A stretch of 33,219 nt of DNA from Pseudomonadota bacterium (lineage in GTDB: Bacteria; Pseudomonadota; Alphaproteobacteria; Rhizobiales; Rhizobiaceae): the NCBI GenBank assembly GCA_023419535.1, contig JAEZXX010000067.1:1-33219 (forward strand). The letters are read 5' to 3'. Below the pieces are notes generated by a model. It saw only the letters and a program-made list of their open reading frames with translations, did not search any database and had not been told where the DNA came from. Below, piece by piece: positions 24,340 to 32,948 of this stretch (the first letter of the stretch is position 1; every line of letters begins with the position of its first letter). The position numbers were made by a program, and so were the translations under genes.

Positions 24340-25314
24340 CTACAACCTGGCCAGGACGACCGCGTCGCGGCAATCCTCGGCGGGCGGCCTCAGACGGGTC
24401 CACGAGTTCCAGCCGAGGCGGGCGGGCGGTCCCTCTCCGCCGAGGCGGCAGAACGGCACGTCCTCCTTGCGCAGCACGATCTGAACGTCGAAGCGGAGGC
24501 CGGGCCCGACATAGAGCCGCGTCAGCTCCAACAACTCGCGAAGGCGCGTCGTTCCCGGCTCGAAGGAGAGATAGTCGGCGTAGCCGACCGGGCCGATGCG
24601 CACCCGAAAGCCGCCGGCGCTGTCGCGGATCATGGCGCCGGAGGCGGCGTCGACTCCGAGGCGAGCACCGGCTTTCGACCCGAGCGACGTCTGCTCGCCC
24701 TCCGGGATCGGCACCCAGCGCGGCGTGAACTGATCGATCGCGACCGGTAGTCGCGTATGGGCCGTCAGCATGCCCGCCAGAGCCGTCGCGTTGCGCGAGC
24801 GCGACGCGAAGAGCCCCGCGAACCGTAGCACCGCCTCGTCCCCCGCCGCGTTCAACGAGCGCAGCTCGTCCGAGCGCAGTCCCGCGAGAGCGAAGAGCGC
24901 CCCGACGATGCGGTTGCCGCCCGACAGCCGGCGCCAGCGCAGCAGCCGCGGCAGGCGATATTTCTCCTGTGCTTCCGTCATCAGCCGGACGAGCGGATCG
25001 GCGAAGATGTCGAAGAAGGCGCGCATGCCGCGCGCGCGTCGGCGCTCCTCCTCCAGAACGAGCTCGGTATAGGCCGGCGGCAGGGCGCCGAGCGCGCCGA
25101 GAAGGCCGGGGATCGTGGACCGCACCCGGATCGTCCTCGACTTGCGCTCCACCGAGGCGATCGAGGCGGGGGCGAGGCGCGTCGAGACCTCGGAGCCGAT
25201 CTCCAGCGTTCCGGCCCGTTCGGCGACCCGCAGCGCCGTCGTCGGCTCGAAGGATTGCGGGTCGGCGAGCAGCGCGGCGGTCAGCCGGTCCTCGGGCTCG
25301 CGGAGCGCCGTCAC
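24340..25314 (-). CDS. tssG: T6SS baseplate subunit TssG (ImpH)
   Basis: This 324-residue TssG belongs to the baseplate wedge with TssE and two TssF copies. Family landmarks include the central IPGLLGALGALPPAYTELVL, AFFDIFADPLVRLM (the family's Phe-hydrophobic-Asp-x-Phe motif), ALFALAGLRS, and the late block VGPVGYADYLSFEPG with RELLELTRLYVG. The length is usual for the family. The start is GTG at 25314, overlapping the tssF stop codon (25311-25313) as GTGA, which indicates coupled translation, expected for subunits that assemble in fixed ratio. The product is cytoplasmic. Confidence 0.94.
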   Translation of the reverse strand: MTALREPEDRLTAALLADPQSFEPTTALRVAERAGTLEIGSEVSTRLAPASIASVERKSRTIRVRSTIPGLLGALGALPPAYTELVLEEERRRARGMRAFFDIFADPLVRLMTEAQEKYRLPRLLRWRRLSGGNRIVGALFALAGLRSDELRSLNAAGDEAVLRFAGLFASRSRNATALAGMLTAHTRLPVAIDQFTPRWVPIPEGEQTSLGSKAGARLGVDAASGAMIRDSAGGFRVRIGPVGYADYLSFEPGTTRLRELLELTRLYVGPGLRFDVQIVLRKEDVPFCRLGGEGPPARLGWNSWTRLRPPAEDCRDAVVLARL

Positions 25315-27071
25315 AGGAGGGGCCTTTCGGCGAGCCGGGCCGGGAACGCGGCGACGGGCTCGGCCTGGCCGCGCATCGTCGCCGTCAGGCGCGTGAAGGA
25401 GTTGATGTTGGCGTAGAGTCCGAGGAAGCGGTCAATCACGCTGGCGAAGAGATAGGCCGGCCCGCGTTCGATCAGGCCCGGCTCGAAGGTCAGCGTCACC
25501 TCCGTCCCCGGCACGATGCCGCCGCCGGACACGCGCGAGACGGCCGAGCGGGCCGAGACGCCGACGATGGCGTCGATCATCAGGTTCGGCTCGCGGCGCT
25601 CGGGCAGGACGTAGAGCCGCAGCATCTCCTTGAGCGCCGTTCCGTCGCCGGAGGCGAGCGAGAGATGGTTGAGGTTCAGATGCGAGATCAGTCGCCACCG
25701 CCGGTCCTCCGCCTCCGAAAGCCGCATGACCGGGGTCGGCGCGCTGATCGCCTCCACCCCCGAGACGGAGGACGACGCCCTGACGAGGTCGAGGTGCGGA
25801 TGGCCGCCGCCGAAGGGCAGACGTTCGGGCAGGTCCCGGTTCAGGCAGAGCGTGTCGACGCCGGCGACGAGTTCCTGCTCGTCCTCGCCGTCGAAGGCGA
25901 TGGAGACGTCGCTGGTGCCGTCGAGATCGTCGAACTCGCGCCGCAGCTGCCAGGCCGGCGTGTGGGACGCGCCGCCGGCGAAGAAGCTCCGGGACTCGCG
26001 TCGCGTGCCCGTCCGGTCCGTCAGCGTCACGCCTTCGACGCTGTACACCTCCCGCGTGCGGTGGCGTCGCGCGTCGGGCACGAGCGCGTATTCCGTGCGC
26101 CGACCGTCGACGACGATCGGCTCGGCCCGCTGGGCGAAGAGGTTGACGGCGGGGGCCGCGTTCAAGGTGAAGTTGGTCGCCGCGACCATGCGCTCGAGCG
26201 CCGGGTCGGCGCGGTCGAGATAGAAGAAGATTTCCAGCGCGTCGCCCTTCCAGCGGTCGAGGCCCGAAAGCTCGAAGAACAGGAACTTCTGCGGCAACGC
26301 GAAGAACTCCGAGAGCAGCCGGTACCCGGTGAAGCTCGCCGGCGGATAGGGCAGCATCCCCTCCTCCACGCGGAAGCCGCCCGGCGTGACGCTTCCCGCC
26401 GGCAGGAACAGCGGCTCGCGGTCGTCGGCGTGGCGGGCGAGCGCGATCCCGAGCGTATGGTTCAGGATCAGCTCGTGCAGCCGCGAGGCCTCGCGGAACG
26501 GCGCCTCGATGTGGAACGGCAGCCGCTTGAGCTTCAGGCTCGCGACCGACGGCACCGGCGCCAGCGGCTCGACGAGGATGCGCAGGCACGCCGCGGCCCC
26601 AAGGCGCGGGGCGAGCGGCGCTTCGATCGGCTGCGCCTGGAGCTGCGCGCGGGCGACCCGCACCGGCAGGATGTCGATGCCTTGCGTCGTCCGGAAGCGG
26701 CAGCGCTCCTCCTCGATCGGCTCGCAGGAGATCTCCGAATGGCGCGGCAGATCCTGCACGGAATCGAGCCCGGCGACCGGGTGCGCGCGCACCATCATCA
26801 TGGACGGCACCGGCGCGAGATAATGCGGGTACAGCGTCTCCAGCATGGAGCCGGTCAGCTCGGGAAACTCGTCGTCGAGCTTCTGGCGCACGCGGGCGCT
26901 GGCGAAGGCGAAGCTCTGGATCATCCGCTCCACATGCGGATCGTCCACCTGCTCGCCGGAGATGCGAAGCCGCCCGGCGATCTTCGGATGGCTGAGCGCG
27001 AAGCGCGCCGCGCGGCGCTTCAGCGCCCCGAGCTCTTCCGCATAGCGCTGCAGGAAGCTCGTCTCAGCCAC
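25311..27071 (-). CDS. tssF: T6SS baseplate subunit TssF (ImpG, VasA)
   Basis: This 586-residue TssF is the largest baseplate wedge subunit. The N-terminus MAETSFLQRYAEELGALKRR and the block VERMIQSFAFASARVRQKLD, then FPELTGSMLETLYPHYLAPV, are typical. FFELSGLDRWKGDALEIFFY and NLFAQRAEPI mark the middle domains. The C-terminus (VSGGGIVPGTEVTLTFEPGL, INSFTRLTATMRG) is also standard. The start is GTG at 27071, inside an 8-nt overlap with the end of tssE, and the stop overlaps tssG. The gene product should sit in the cytoplasmic baseplate around the TssI spike, which is not encoded in this window. Confidence 0.95.
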   Translation of the reverse strand: MAETSFLQRYAEELGALKRRAARFALSHPKIAGRLRISGEQVDDPHVERMIQSFAFASARVRQKLDDEFPELTGSMLETLYPHYLAPVPSMMMVRAHPVAGLDSVQDLPRHSEISCEPIEEERCRFRTTQGIDILPVRVARAQLQAQPIEAPLAPRLGAAACLRILVEPLAPVPSVASLKLKRLPFHIEAPFREASRLHELILNHTLGIALARHADDREPLFLPAGSVTPGGFRVEEGMLPYPPASFTGYRLLSEFFALPQKFLFFELSGLDRWKGDALEIFFYLDRADPALERMVAATNFTLNAAPAVNLFAQRAEPIVVDGRRTEYALVPDARRHRTREVYSVEGVTLTDRTGTRRESRSFFAGGASHTPAWQLRREFDDLDGTSDVSIAFDGEDEQELVAGVDTLCLNRDLPERLPFGGGHPHLDLVRASSSVSGVEAISAPTPVMRLSEAEDRRWRLISHLNLNHLSLASGDGTALKEMLRLYVLPERREPNLMIDAIVGVSARSAVSRVSGGGIVPGTEVTLTFEPGLIERGPAYLFASVIDRFLGLYANINSFTRLTATMRGQAEPVAAFPARLAERPLL

Positions 27072-27573
27072 GGCTCGGCTCCACGCGGAAGCGCTGCGTC
27101 GACGGGTCGACCGCCGTCTCGAAGGCGATGGCCGGCATGCCTTCCTGCGCGCGGTAGACCGCCTCGATCCGAAGGCGCAGCGAACGCTCCGAGGGATGGC
27201 GCGGAGGCAGGGTGGAGACGGTCAGCTCCGACAGGCGCGGCTCGAAGGCGCGGATGCGCCGCTCCATGGCCGCCGCGAACTCCTCCCGTTGCCGGTCGGT
27301 GACGAGCGAGGTCACGAAGAACCCGTCGACGCCGAAGGCGACGAGGGAGTCCGAAAGATCCCCGACTCCCGCCGGCGGCGATCTCGGGCACCGCCGCGTG
27401 TTCAGGAGGCGCTCCAGATCGCGGCGCAGGCTCTCGCGGACCTCCAGGACCTGGTCGCCGATCGTCTTGGGATGATCCTCGGCCCGGTCCGGATCGGCGT
27501 CCGCCAGCCGGTCGAGGACCGAGCGCTGGAGGGTCTGGGTCGTCGGACGGAAGCGCTCGAGCGGGTCAGCCAT
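27064..27573 (-). CDS. tssE: T6SS baseplate subunit TssE (ImpF, gp25-like)
   Basis: The 169-residue product is the T4 gp25-like subunit that links the baseplate to the first ring of the sheath. It shows the family order: opening helix LQRSVLDRLADADPDRAEDH, then VRESLRRDLERLLNTRRC, the conserved SLVAFGVDGFFVTSLVTDRQ region, a gp25 core RRIRAFEPRLSELTVSTLPP, and the last strand LRLRIEAVYRAQEGMPAIAF. The ATG at 27573 is used; it overlaps the end of tagJ by 8 nt. The in-frame upstream ATG at 27618 would extend into tagJ and add an Arg-rich leader without family support. Confidence 0.93.
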   Translation of the reverse strand: MADPLERFRPTTQTLQRSVLDRLADADPDRAEDHPKTIGDQVLEVRESLRRDLERLLNTRRCPRSPPAGVGDLSDSLVAFGVDGFFVTSLVTDRQREEFAAAMERRIRAFEPRLSELTVSTLPPRHPSERSLRLRIEAVYRAQEGMPAIAFETAVDPSTQRFRVEPSRG

Positions 27574-28363
27574 CCCGGCCTCCGGCGATCTCGATCGTCT
27601 CGGCCTCGTGGATGCCATGCTCCTCCTCGCCCACGAGGAAGGAGCGCTGGCCTCGCCCGGTGACGATGCCGTTCTCCTCCACCCAGTCGGTCGAGCGGCC
27701 GAGCTTCAGCCCGTCGGAGGCCGTCGAGCCGGGATAGATCGCCGGCACGAGCACCTCGGCCGTCGACCCGTCCAGCAGTTCGAGGCTGGCCTGCCGGTAG
27801 GCAAGGTCGAGCGGGCGCTTCTGCGGCTCGAACTCGATAGCGCGGATCTTGGACAGATCGACCCAGAGATAGGCGCCGCCGTCGGTCAACGCCTCGATGG
27901 CGTGCGGCAGGCGGTCGTCGAGATCGCGAAAGTCGCCCGCCGGACCGCCGTTCCACGACACCTGCACCTCGCCGCGCGCCGCCTCCAGTTCCTCCAGGAG
28001 CGCCGAGGCGTCCCGCCCCGCCTTCGCCTCCAGCCCGAGCTTCAGGGCGATCTCGTCGCGGGGCGTCGGCCCGCCCGGGAAGGACGGCAGCGCGCCGTCG
28101 GCGAACCATTTGGCGCGCGCATGCATGCCGCGGATGCGCCCGCGCAGAAGCGCCAGCCCGACGACTTCGGTGGGATGGAGCCGACCGGCCGTCTCGGCCT
28201 GGCTGTCGGCCTTCTCGAACTGCTCCTGAAGACAGTAGAGGTCGATCAGCACCAGCCGCGCGGAAAGGTCCTGTGCGCTCGCACGCACCTTGGCGGCCGC
28301 AAGCTCCACCGCCTCCGACAAACGATCCTGCGAGAGAAGCGCGGAGATGGAGCTCTCGGTCAT
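27566..28363 (-). CDS. tagJ: T6SS accessory protein TagJ (ImpE family)
   Basis: This 265-residue ImpE/SciE family protein starts with a helical repeat half (SISALLSQDRLSEAVELAAA and QEQFEKADSQAETAGRLHPT, resembling TPR helices). The C-terminal half is specific to TagJ: DRLPHAIEALTDGGAYLWVD, KIRAIEFEPQKRPLDLAYRQ, VPAIYPGS, then KLGRSTDW and GQRSFLVGEEE. TagJ proteins bind TssB sheath subunits and are found in only some T6SS classes, including the Agrobacterium-like group. It lies directly between the sheath genes and tssE, 18 nt after tssC2. The role, probably in sheath handling with ClpV, is known only in part. Confidence 0.92.
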   Translation of the reverse strand: MTESSISALLSQDRLSEAVELAAAKVRASAQDLSARLVLIDLYCLQEQFEKADSQAETAGRLHPTEVVGLALLRGRIRGMHARAKWFADGALPSFPGGPTPRDEIALKLGLEAKAGRDASALLEELEAARGEVQVSWNGGPAGDFRDLDDRLPHAIEALTDGGAYLWVDLSKIRAIEFEPQKRPLDLAYRQASLELLDGSTAEVLVPAIYPGSTASDGLKLGRSTDWVEENGIVTGRGQRSFLVGEEEHGIHEAETIEIAGGRDG

Positions 28364-28381
28364 GCGGGCATGCTCCTCAGG

Positions 28382-29770
28382 TCAGGTTCCGGCCGGCGCG
28401 AGGGCAGGATTGCCCGGCAGCGCACCGGTCTCGGCGAGAAGGTGGAAGCTCGTCGCGATGTCGTCGAGCTGGAAATGGGGCTGCAGCCGTACGTTGCAGG
28501 AGAAGGTTCCCGCCCGGCCGGGCTGCTCGGAGACCTCGACGCTGGCGAGGCGCAGCGGATAGCGGGTGCGCAAGGCCATGTCGGCGTCGTCGTTGCCGAG
28601 CGTGTAGCGCGAGAGCCAGCCGCCGAGGCGCTTCTCGATGCTTTGGGTGTCAGCGAGGCGGCCGACCTCCTCGCGCAGGATCACCTTCAGGTAATGGGCG
28701 AAGCGCGAGGCGCAGAGCACGTATTGCAGCATCGCCGACAGGCGCGCGTTCTGCGTCGCGCCCGCGCTCATGTAGACCGGCGGCTCGTGCAGCGACTGGT
28801 TCGAATTGAAGACGGCGAGATCGGACAGATAGCCGGTCGAGATCGGGACGAGGCCGAGCTCGGCGATCTCCTGCTCCTGCACGCTCGTCAGGCGAACCTC
28901 GACCGGGGCCTGCGCCGACAGGCCCTCGCTTTCCTCGAACGTGTCGAAGGGCGCGAGCGCGGCGACGAGACCGCCTCCCTCCTCGTCCTGGGGCGCGCCG
29001 CGCAAATCCGCGAACCAGCCCGAGGCGAGGAAGCGGCGGATGGCGACGGCGCCGAAGGCGAAGGCGCCGTTGCCCCAGAGGAGATGGGAGCCGTCGGCCT
29101 TCACCCTTTCTGCGAAGCGGAAGCCGTCGACGCGTGCGCGGGTGTCGGGCCGATAGGGATTGCGCAGGAGGATTCGGGGCGCGACGAGGCCGAGAAAGCG
29201 CGTGTCCTCGGTCTTGCGGAGCCGGCCCCAGCGAATGAAGGCCGGGTCCCGGGTGACGGTGGAGAGGTCGGGCAGGCGCGACAGTTCGCCGAAGCGGTCG
29301 AGGGCCAGCAGCCGCGGCGAGGCACCTGCGACGAAGGGACAGAAGGCGGCCGCGGCGACGCCCGCCGTCGCGGCCAGCGTTCCGACCGGATCCCGTCCCT
29401 CGCCCTCCGGCACGTGGGCGATCTCGTAATCGGCCACGATGAGGCCGAAGGGCTCGCCACCGGGCATACCGAACTCGCGGCTGTAGACCAGCTCGAACAT
29501 GCGGCTCTGGTCGAACTCGGTCGCGCGCTCCATGGAGCGCCCGAACTCCGGCCAACTGGCCGACAGGATCTTGATCTTGACGTCCGGCGCACCGCCGCAG
29601 GCCCGAACCAGGAGAGCGAGCCCGCGCCAGCGCGCCTCCATGGCCTGGAACGCGGGATGGTGCAGGACGGCGTTGACCTGCCGAGTGACGGCGTCGTCGA
29701 TCGCGGCGACGAGCCGTTCGGCCCGAAGCGCCGCATCCTCCGTCCGTCCGTGCCCAGCCGCCCGCCCCAT
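28382..29770 (-). CDS. tssC2: Second T6SS sheath large-subunit paralogue TssC2 (TssC40-like, ImpD)
   Basis: This 462-residue TssC paralogue is homologous to the adjacent TssC1 throughout: EFDQSRMFELVYSREFGMPG, AAAAFCPFVAGASPRLLALD, RFLGLVAPRILLRNPYRPDT, ASRFAHYLKVILREEVG. It is more divergent and starts later: the helix VAAIDDAVTRQV (22-33) corresponds to residues 65-76 of TssC1, so about 43 N-terminal residues are missing. Agrobacterium also has two TssC proteins (TssC40 and TssC41), and this gene holds the same place after tssC1. TssC40 there is needed for secretion but its place in the sheath is unclear. The start ATG at 29770 lies 19 nt after tssC1. Confidence 0.92.
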   Translation of the reverse strand: MGRAAGHGRTEDAALRAERLVAAIDDAVTRQVNAVLHHPAFQAMEARWRGLALLVRACGGAPDVKIKILSASWPEFGRSMERATEFDQSRMFELVYSREFGMPGGEPFGLIVADYEIAHVPEGEGRDPVGTLAATAGVAAAAFCPFVAGASPRLLALDRFGELSRLPDLSTVTRDPAFIRWGRLRKTEDTRFLGLVAPRILLRNPYRPDTRARVDGFRFAERVKADGSHLLWGNGAFAFGAVAIRRFLASGWFADLRGAPQDEEGGGLVAALAPFDTFEESEGLSAQAPVEVRLTSVQEQEIAELGLVPISTGYLSDLAVFNSNQSLHEPPVYMSAGATQNARLSAMLQYVLCASRFAHYLKVILREEVGRLADTQSIEKRLGGWLSRYTLGNDDADMALRTRYPLRLASVEVSEQPGRAGTFSCNVRLQPHFQLDDIATSFHLLAETGALPGNPALAPAGT

Positions 29771-29789
29771 CGACGCCCGAACTTTCCGG

Positions 29790-31262
29790 TCAGTTCTTTT
29801 CGGGGATCCGGGCGACCATGCGCAGCGAGGTCGTCAGCTCCTCCATCTGGAGCCACGGCCGCATCCAGGCGACGGCATTGTAGGAGCCGGGCTTGCCGGG
29901 CACCTCCTCGACCGTCACCTTGGCCTCGCGCAGCGGGAACTTGGCGCGCAGCTCGTCCTTGGCGCCGGCATTGGCGTTGACGTAGCCGGAGATCCACCGG
30001 TTCAGCCAGCGCTCGCAGTCCTCGGCCTCCATGAAGGAGCCGACCTTGTCGCGGCCCATGACCTTCAGATAGTGGGCGAAGCGCGAGGTGGCCATGATGT
30101 AGGGCAGGCGCGCGGAAATGGCGGCGTTCGCCGTCGCCTCCGGTCGGTCGTAGATCTTCGGCTTGTGCGTCGTCTGGGCGCCGAAGAAGACCGCGAAGTC
30201 GGTGTTCTTGTAGTGGCAGAGCGGCAGGAAGCCGAGCTTGCCGAGTTCGGCGTCGCGCCGGTCGGTGATGCCGACCTCCGTCGGGCACTTCACGTCGAGA
30301 TCGCCGTCGTCGGAGGTGAAGAGATGCACCGGCAGGCCCTCGACCTTGCCGCCGTTCTCCGCCCCGCGGATCGCGGTGCACCAGCCGTTGATCGCGAAGG
30401 CGTTCGTCAGCCGCGTGCCGAGCACGTAGGCCGCGTTCATCCAGCAATAGTTCTCGTGCGGCAGCTGCTGGTTCTTCCGGCCGACCGTCTCGTCGTAGTT
30501 GAACTCGTCGATCCGCACCGTGTCGGGGCTGTAGGGCGGGCGGGCGAGGACGCGCGGCAGGGCGAGCGTGACGAAGCGCGAATCCTCCGATTCCCGGAAG
30601 GCGCGCCATTTGATGTATTCGGCGGATTCGAAGGTCTTCTCGAGATCGCGCGGCCGCGACAGCTCGCGGAAGTCGTCGAAGCCCAGGAGCTTGGGGCTCG
30701 CGGCCGAGACGAAGGGCGCGAAGGCGGCCGCCGAGATGCCGGAGATGCCCTGGAGGAGCTGGATATCCTCGAAGGAGTTGTCGAACTCGTAGTCGCCGAT
30801 GATGGCGCCCATCGGCTCGCCGCCGGGCGTGCCGAACTCGTCCTCGTAGATCGACTTGAACAGGCGCGACTGGTCGAACTCGACGGCCTTGGTCAGGTCG
30901 CGCGAGATGTCGCGCTTGGTCGCGCTCATCACGCGGATCTTCAGATTGGCGGAGGTTTCGGAGTTCGACACCAGATGGTGGAGCCCGCGCCAAGATCCTT
31001 CGAGCTTGGAGAACTTCTCCGACTGCATGATGACGCCGAGTTGGCGCGACACCTTCTCGTCGATGGCGTCGATCGCCGCATTCAGCGTCAGCGTCAGGTT
31101 CCGGTCGTACTTGACCGTTCCCTTCATCGCCGCGTCGGTCAGCGTCTTGAGAAGGTTCTGCGTCCGGTCGGGGGCGGTCTGGCGGGTGGCCGCGATGACG
31201 CGGTCGAGAAGCGGGGCTTCCGTCGTCGCTGCGCCCTTTTGGCTCTCGGTCTGCGTGCTCAT
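29790..31262 (-). CDS. tssC: T6SS contractile sheath large subunit TssC1 (VipB, ImpC)
   Basis: This 490-residue sheath large subunit forms, with TssB, the contractile tube around Hcp. The N-terminal region of about 60 residues before AIDAIDEKVSRQLGV holds helices that in VipB are exposed after contraction and are taken up by ClpV. Core motifs are KLEGSWRGLHHLV, EFDQSRLFKSIYEDEFGTPG, AAAFAPFVSAASPKLLGF, ENYCWMNAAYVLGTRLT, ATSRFAHYLKVMGRDKVGSF and YNAVAWMRPWLQMEELTTSL. The ATG at 31262 is preceded by GAGGA at 9 nt and matches the family start; the in-frame ATG at 31322 is not used. The gene begins 25 nt after tssB. Confidence 0.96.
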   Translation of the reverse strand: MSTQTESQKGAATTEAPLLDRVIAATRQTAPDRTQNLLKTLTDAAMKGTVKYDRNLTLTLNAAIDAIDEKVSRQLGVIMQSEKFSKLEGSWRGLHHLVSNSETSANLKIRVMSATKRDISRDLTKAVEFDQSRLFKSIYEDEFGTPGGEPMGAIIGDYEFDNSFEDIQLLQGISGISAAAFAPFVSAASPKLLGFDDFRELSRPRDLEKTFESAEYIKWRAFRESEDSRFVTLALPRVLARPPYSPDTVRIDEFNYDETVGRKNQQLPHENYCWMNAAYVLGTRLTNAFAINGWCTAIRGAENGGKVEGLPVHLFTSDDGDLDVKCPTEVGITDRRDAELGKLGFLPLCHYKNTDFAVFFGAQTTHKPKIYDRPEATANAAISARLPYIMATSRFAHYLKVMGRDKVGSFMEAEDCERWLNRWISGYVNANAGAKDELRAKFPLREAKVTVEEVPGKPGSYNAVAWMRPWLQMEELTTSLRMVARIPEKN

Positions 31263-31287
31263 CGGTTCAATCCTCGATGGTCCGAGA

Positions 31288-31806
31288 TCAGTTCTTCGGC
31301 GAAGCGTCGGAGTTGCGGGCATCCAGCTCGCCCATCAGGACCGCCAGATCGCCCTTGTTCTGAAGGATGTTCTCCAGAAGCGTCTCGAGTTCCTCCGAAC
31401 GGTCGGCCTTGGCGAGAAGGTCGCGCAGTTCGTTGCGCGCGTCCAGCAAAGCTTTGAGCGCCGGCACCTGCTGCGCGACGGCGGCAGGCTCGAAGTCTTC
31501 CAGCTTCTCGAACTTGAACTGGACGGCCATGTCGGTGCCGTCGTCCTGCAGCGTGTTCTCCACCGCGAAGTTGAGGCCAGGCGCCATGCGGCGCATCACC
31601 TCGTCGAAATTGTCCCGATCGATCTGAACGAACTTGCGCTCGCCGAAGGGCTTCACGGGCTGGGTGGAGTCGCCGGAGAAGTCGCCGAGGACGCCCACCA
31701 CGAAGGGCAGCTCCTTCTCGACCATGGCGCCTTCGGTTTCGACCTCGTACTTGATGTGGACGCGCGGCTTGCGAACGCGTTCGAGCTTGTCGTGAACACT
31801 GGCCAT
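31288..31806 (-). CDS. tssB: T6SS contractile sheath small subunit TssB (VipA, ImpB)
   Basis: This 172-residue sheath small subunit has the diagnostic elements PRVHIKYEVETEGAM, ELPFVVGVLGDFSGD, KFVQIDRDNFDEVMRRMAPG, VQFKFEKLEDFEPAAVAQQV and a helical C-terminus with LETLLENILQNKGDLAVLMG. It pairs with TssC1 to form the strand-exchanged sheath protomer; TagJ, encoded downstream, is expected to contact it. The ATG at 31806 has GGAGA about 9 nt upstream. A 65-nt gap separates it from tssA, the longest inside the operon, so an internal promoter there cannot be excluded, but I see no convincing one. Confidence 0.96.
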   Translation of the reverse strand: MASVHDKLERVRKPRVHIKYEVETEGAMVEKELPFVVGVLGDFSGDSTQPVKPFGERKFVQIDRDNFDEVMRRMAPGLNFAVENTLQDDGTDMAVQFKFEKLEDFEPAAVAQQVPALKALLDARNELRDLLAKADRSEELETLLENILQNKGDLAVLMGELDARNSDASPKN

Positions 31807-31871
31807 GGCGTTTCGTCTCCGATTGCTCGCCTGTCGGCGTTTGTCCCGAAGGAGATGTCGATCCGGAAGCC

Positions 31872-32948
31872 TCAGGAACTACCGGATTCTGGTTTGATCC
31901 CGGCCATTATCAAGACGGCGCGACGCTGGTTGTCGTCCTCGATGAGTTCGGCCAGGAGTTCGGTGAAGTCGAGCCGCGCTCGCGCGACGAGGGTTTCGAT
32001 GGCGCTCGCCATGGGTGAATGGGGCTCGGCGTCGCGGAAGTAGCGCGCGACCTCCATCAGCCGGTCGAGAGCCTCCTCGCGGGAGCGGACGGGCCCGGAG
32101 GCGGCGGCCGGGACGGTCGCGGCTCCCGTTCCGGCCTCGGCCGACACCGTGCCGACAACGGCCGAGGCGGCCGGGACGTCCTCCTCGCGCAATCCGGTCA
32201 GATTGACGATCGCGAGGCGCACCTGTTCCAGAACGGTGCGGATGTGCGAGGCCGGCGGCGCCTCGGGGCCGCAGGCCCCGTCGAAGGCGGCAGTCAGATC
32301 GGCGAAGGCTGTAGAGCAGCGCTTCACATGGCCCAGATGCTCGCGCATCGCGGCACTTCCCGCCTCGCCGACCGCCTCCTGCAGGACTTTCAGCCGCTCC
32401 GCCCCGTCCGGGCGCTGCGTCATCTGGAAGTCGAAGAGGCTGTGGCGGAAGAAGGCTCCGCCCGCCACCAGCGATGCGAGACGGACGGGCTGCACCAGCG
32501 CGCCCTCGCCCCGGATGCCGTTGAGACCGGCGAAGGGCGCAACCTTGTCGCGGGTCCCGTCCCCGTCGATCGAGTGGAGGGCGTCGAAATCGCGCCGAAC
32601 GAGTTGTGCGGTCAGCTCGAACCCGCGCGCGAGACCTTCGAAGCCCGTCAGCCGCAGCTCCGCCTCGCACAGCCAGGCCAGAACTTCGAGATCCTTCGAA
32701 ACCGTCGACAGGATCTCGATCGAAAGGGCCCGCACGTCCGTCCAGGCGGAGGACATGCGAAAAGGCTCACTGAGATTGAAGTTCCGCTCGTCGGCGCGGG
32801 CGGCCGAGCGCGCGTCCTTCAGTCGATAATAGAGCTCGACATGCCTCCCGGTCCGAACATCCTCCCCCATCGGGAAGCTTTCGGAGATCGGCTCGGCGAG
32901 CCGCGAAACATCGAACGACAACGCGATACACGTCCCAAAGTCGATCAA
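31872..32948 (-). CDS. tssA: T6SS cap/baseplate protein TssA (ImpA)
   Basis: This TssA of about 358 residues is the first gene of the operon. The ImpA N-terminal domain is clear (RLAEPISESFPMGEDVR, then YRLKDARSAARADERN and WTDVRALSIEILSTVSKDLE). The C-terminal region SREEALDRLMEVARYFRDAE, then SPMASAIETLVARARLDFTE, is the conserved tail. TssA caps the growing sheath or sits at the baseplate. No well-placed ATG exists: the first ATG in frame (32870) would cut into the ImpA motif. Candidates are TTG at 32948, whose T-T-G-A overlaps the stop of a 12-codon leader ORF, and TTG at 32921, which gives a start resembling the usual family N-terminus (SFDVSRLAEPIS) with GGGA 10 nt before it. I list the longer one; the start is uncertain. 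Confidence 0.9.
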   Translation of the reverse strand: MIDFGTCIALSFDVSRLAEPISESFPMGEDVRTGRHVELYYRLKDARSAARADERNFNLSEPFRMSSAWTDVRALSIEILSTVSKDLEVLAWLCEAELRLTGFEGLARGFELTAQLVRRDFDALHSIDGDGTRDKVAPFAGLNGIRGEGALVQPVRLASLVAGGAFFRHSLFDFQMTQRPDGAERLKVLQEAVGEAGSAAMREHLGHVKRCSTAFADLTAAFDGACGPEAPPASHIRTVLEQVRLAIVNLTGLREEDVPAASAVVGTVSAEAGTGAATVPAAASGPVRSREEALDRLMEVARYFRDAEPHSPMASAIETLVARARLDFTELLAELIEDDNQRRAVLIMAGIKPESGSS

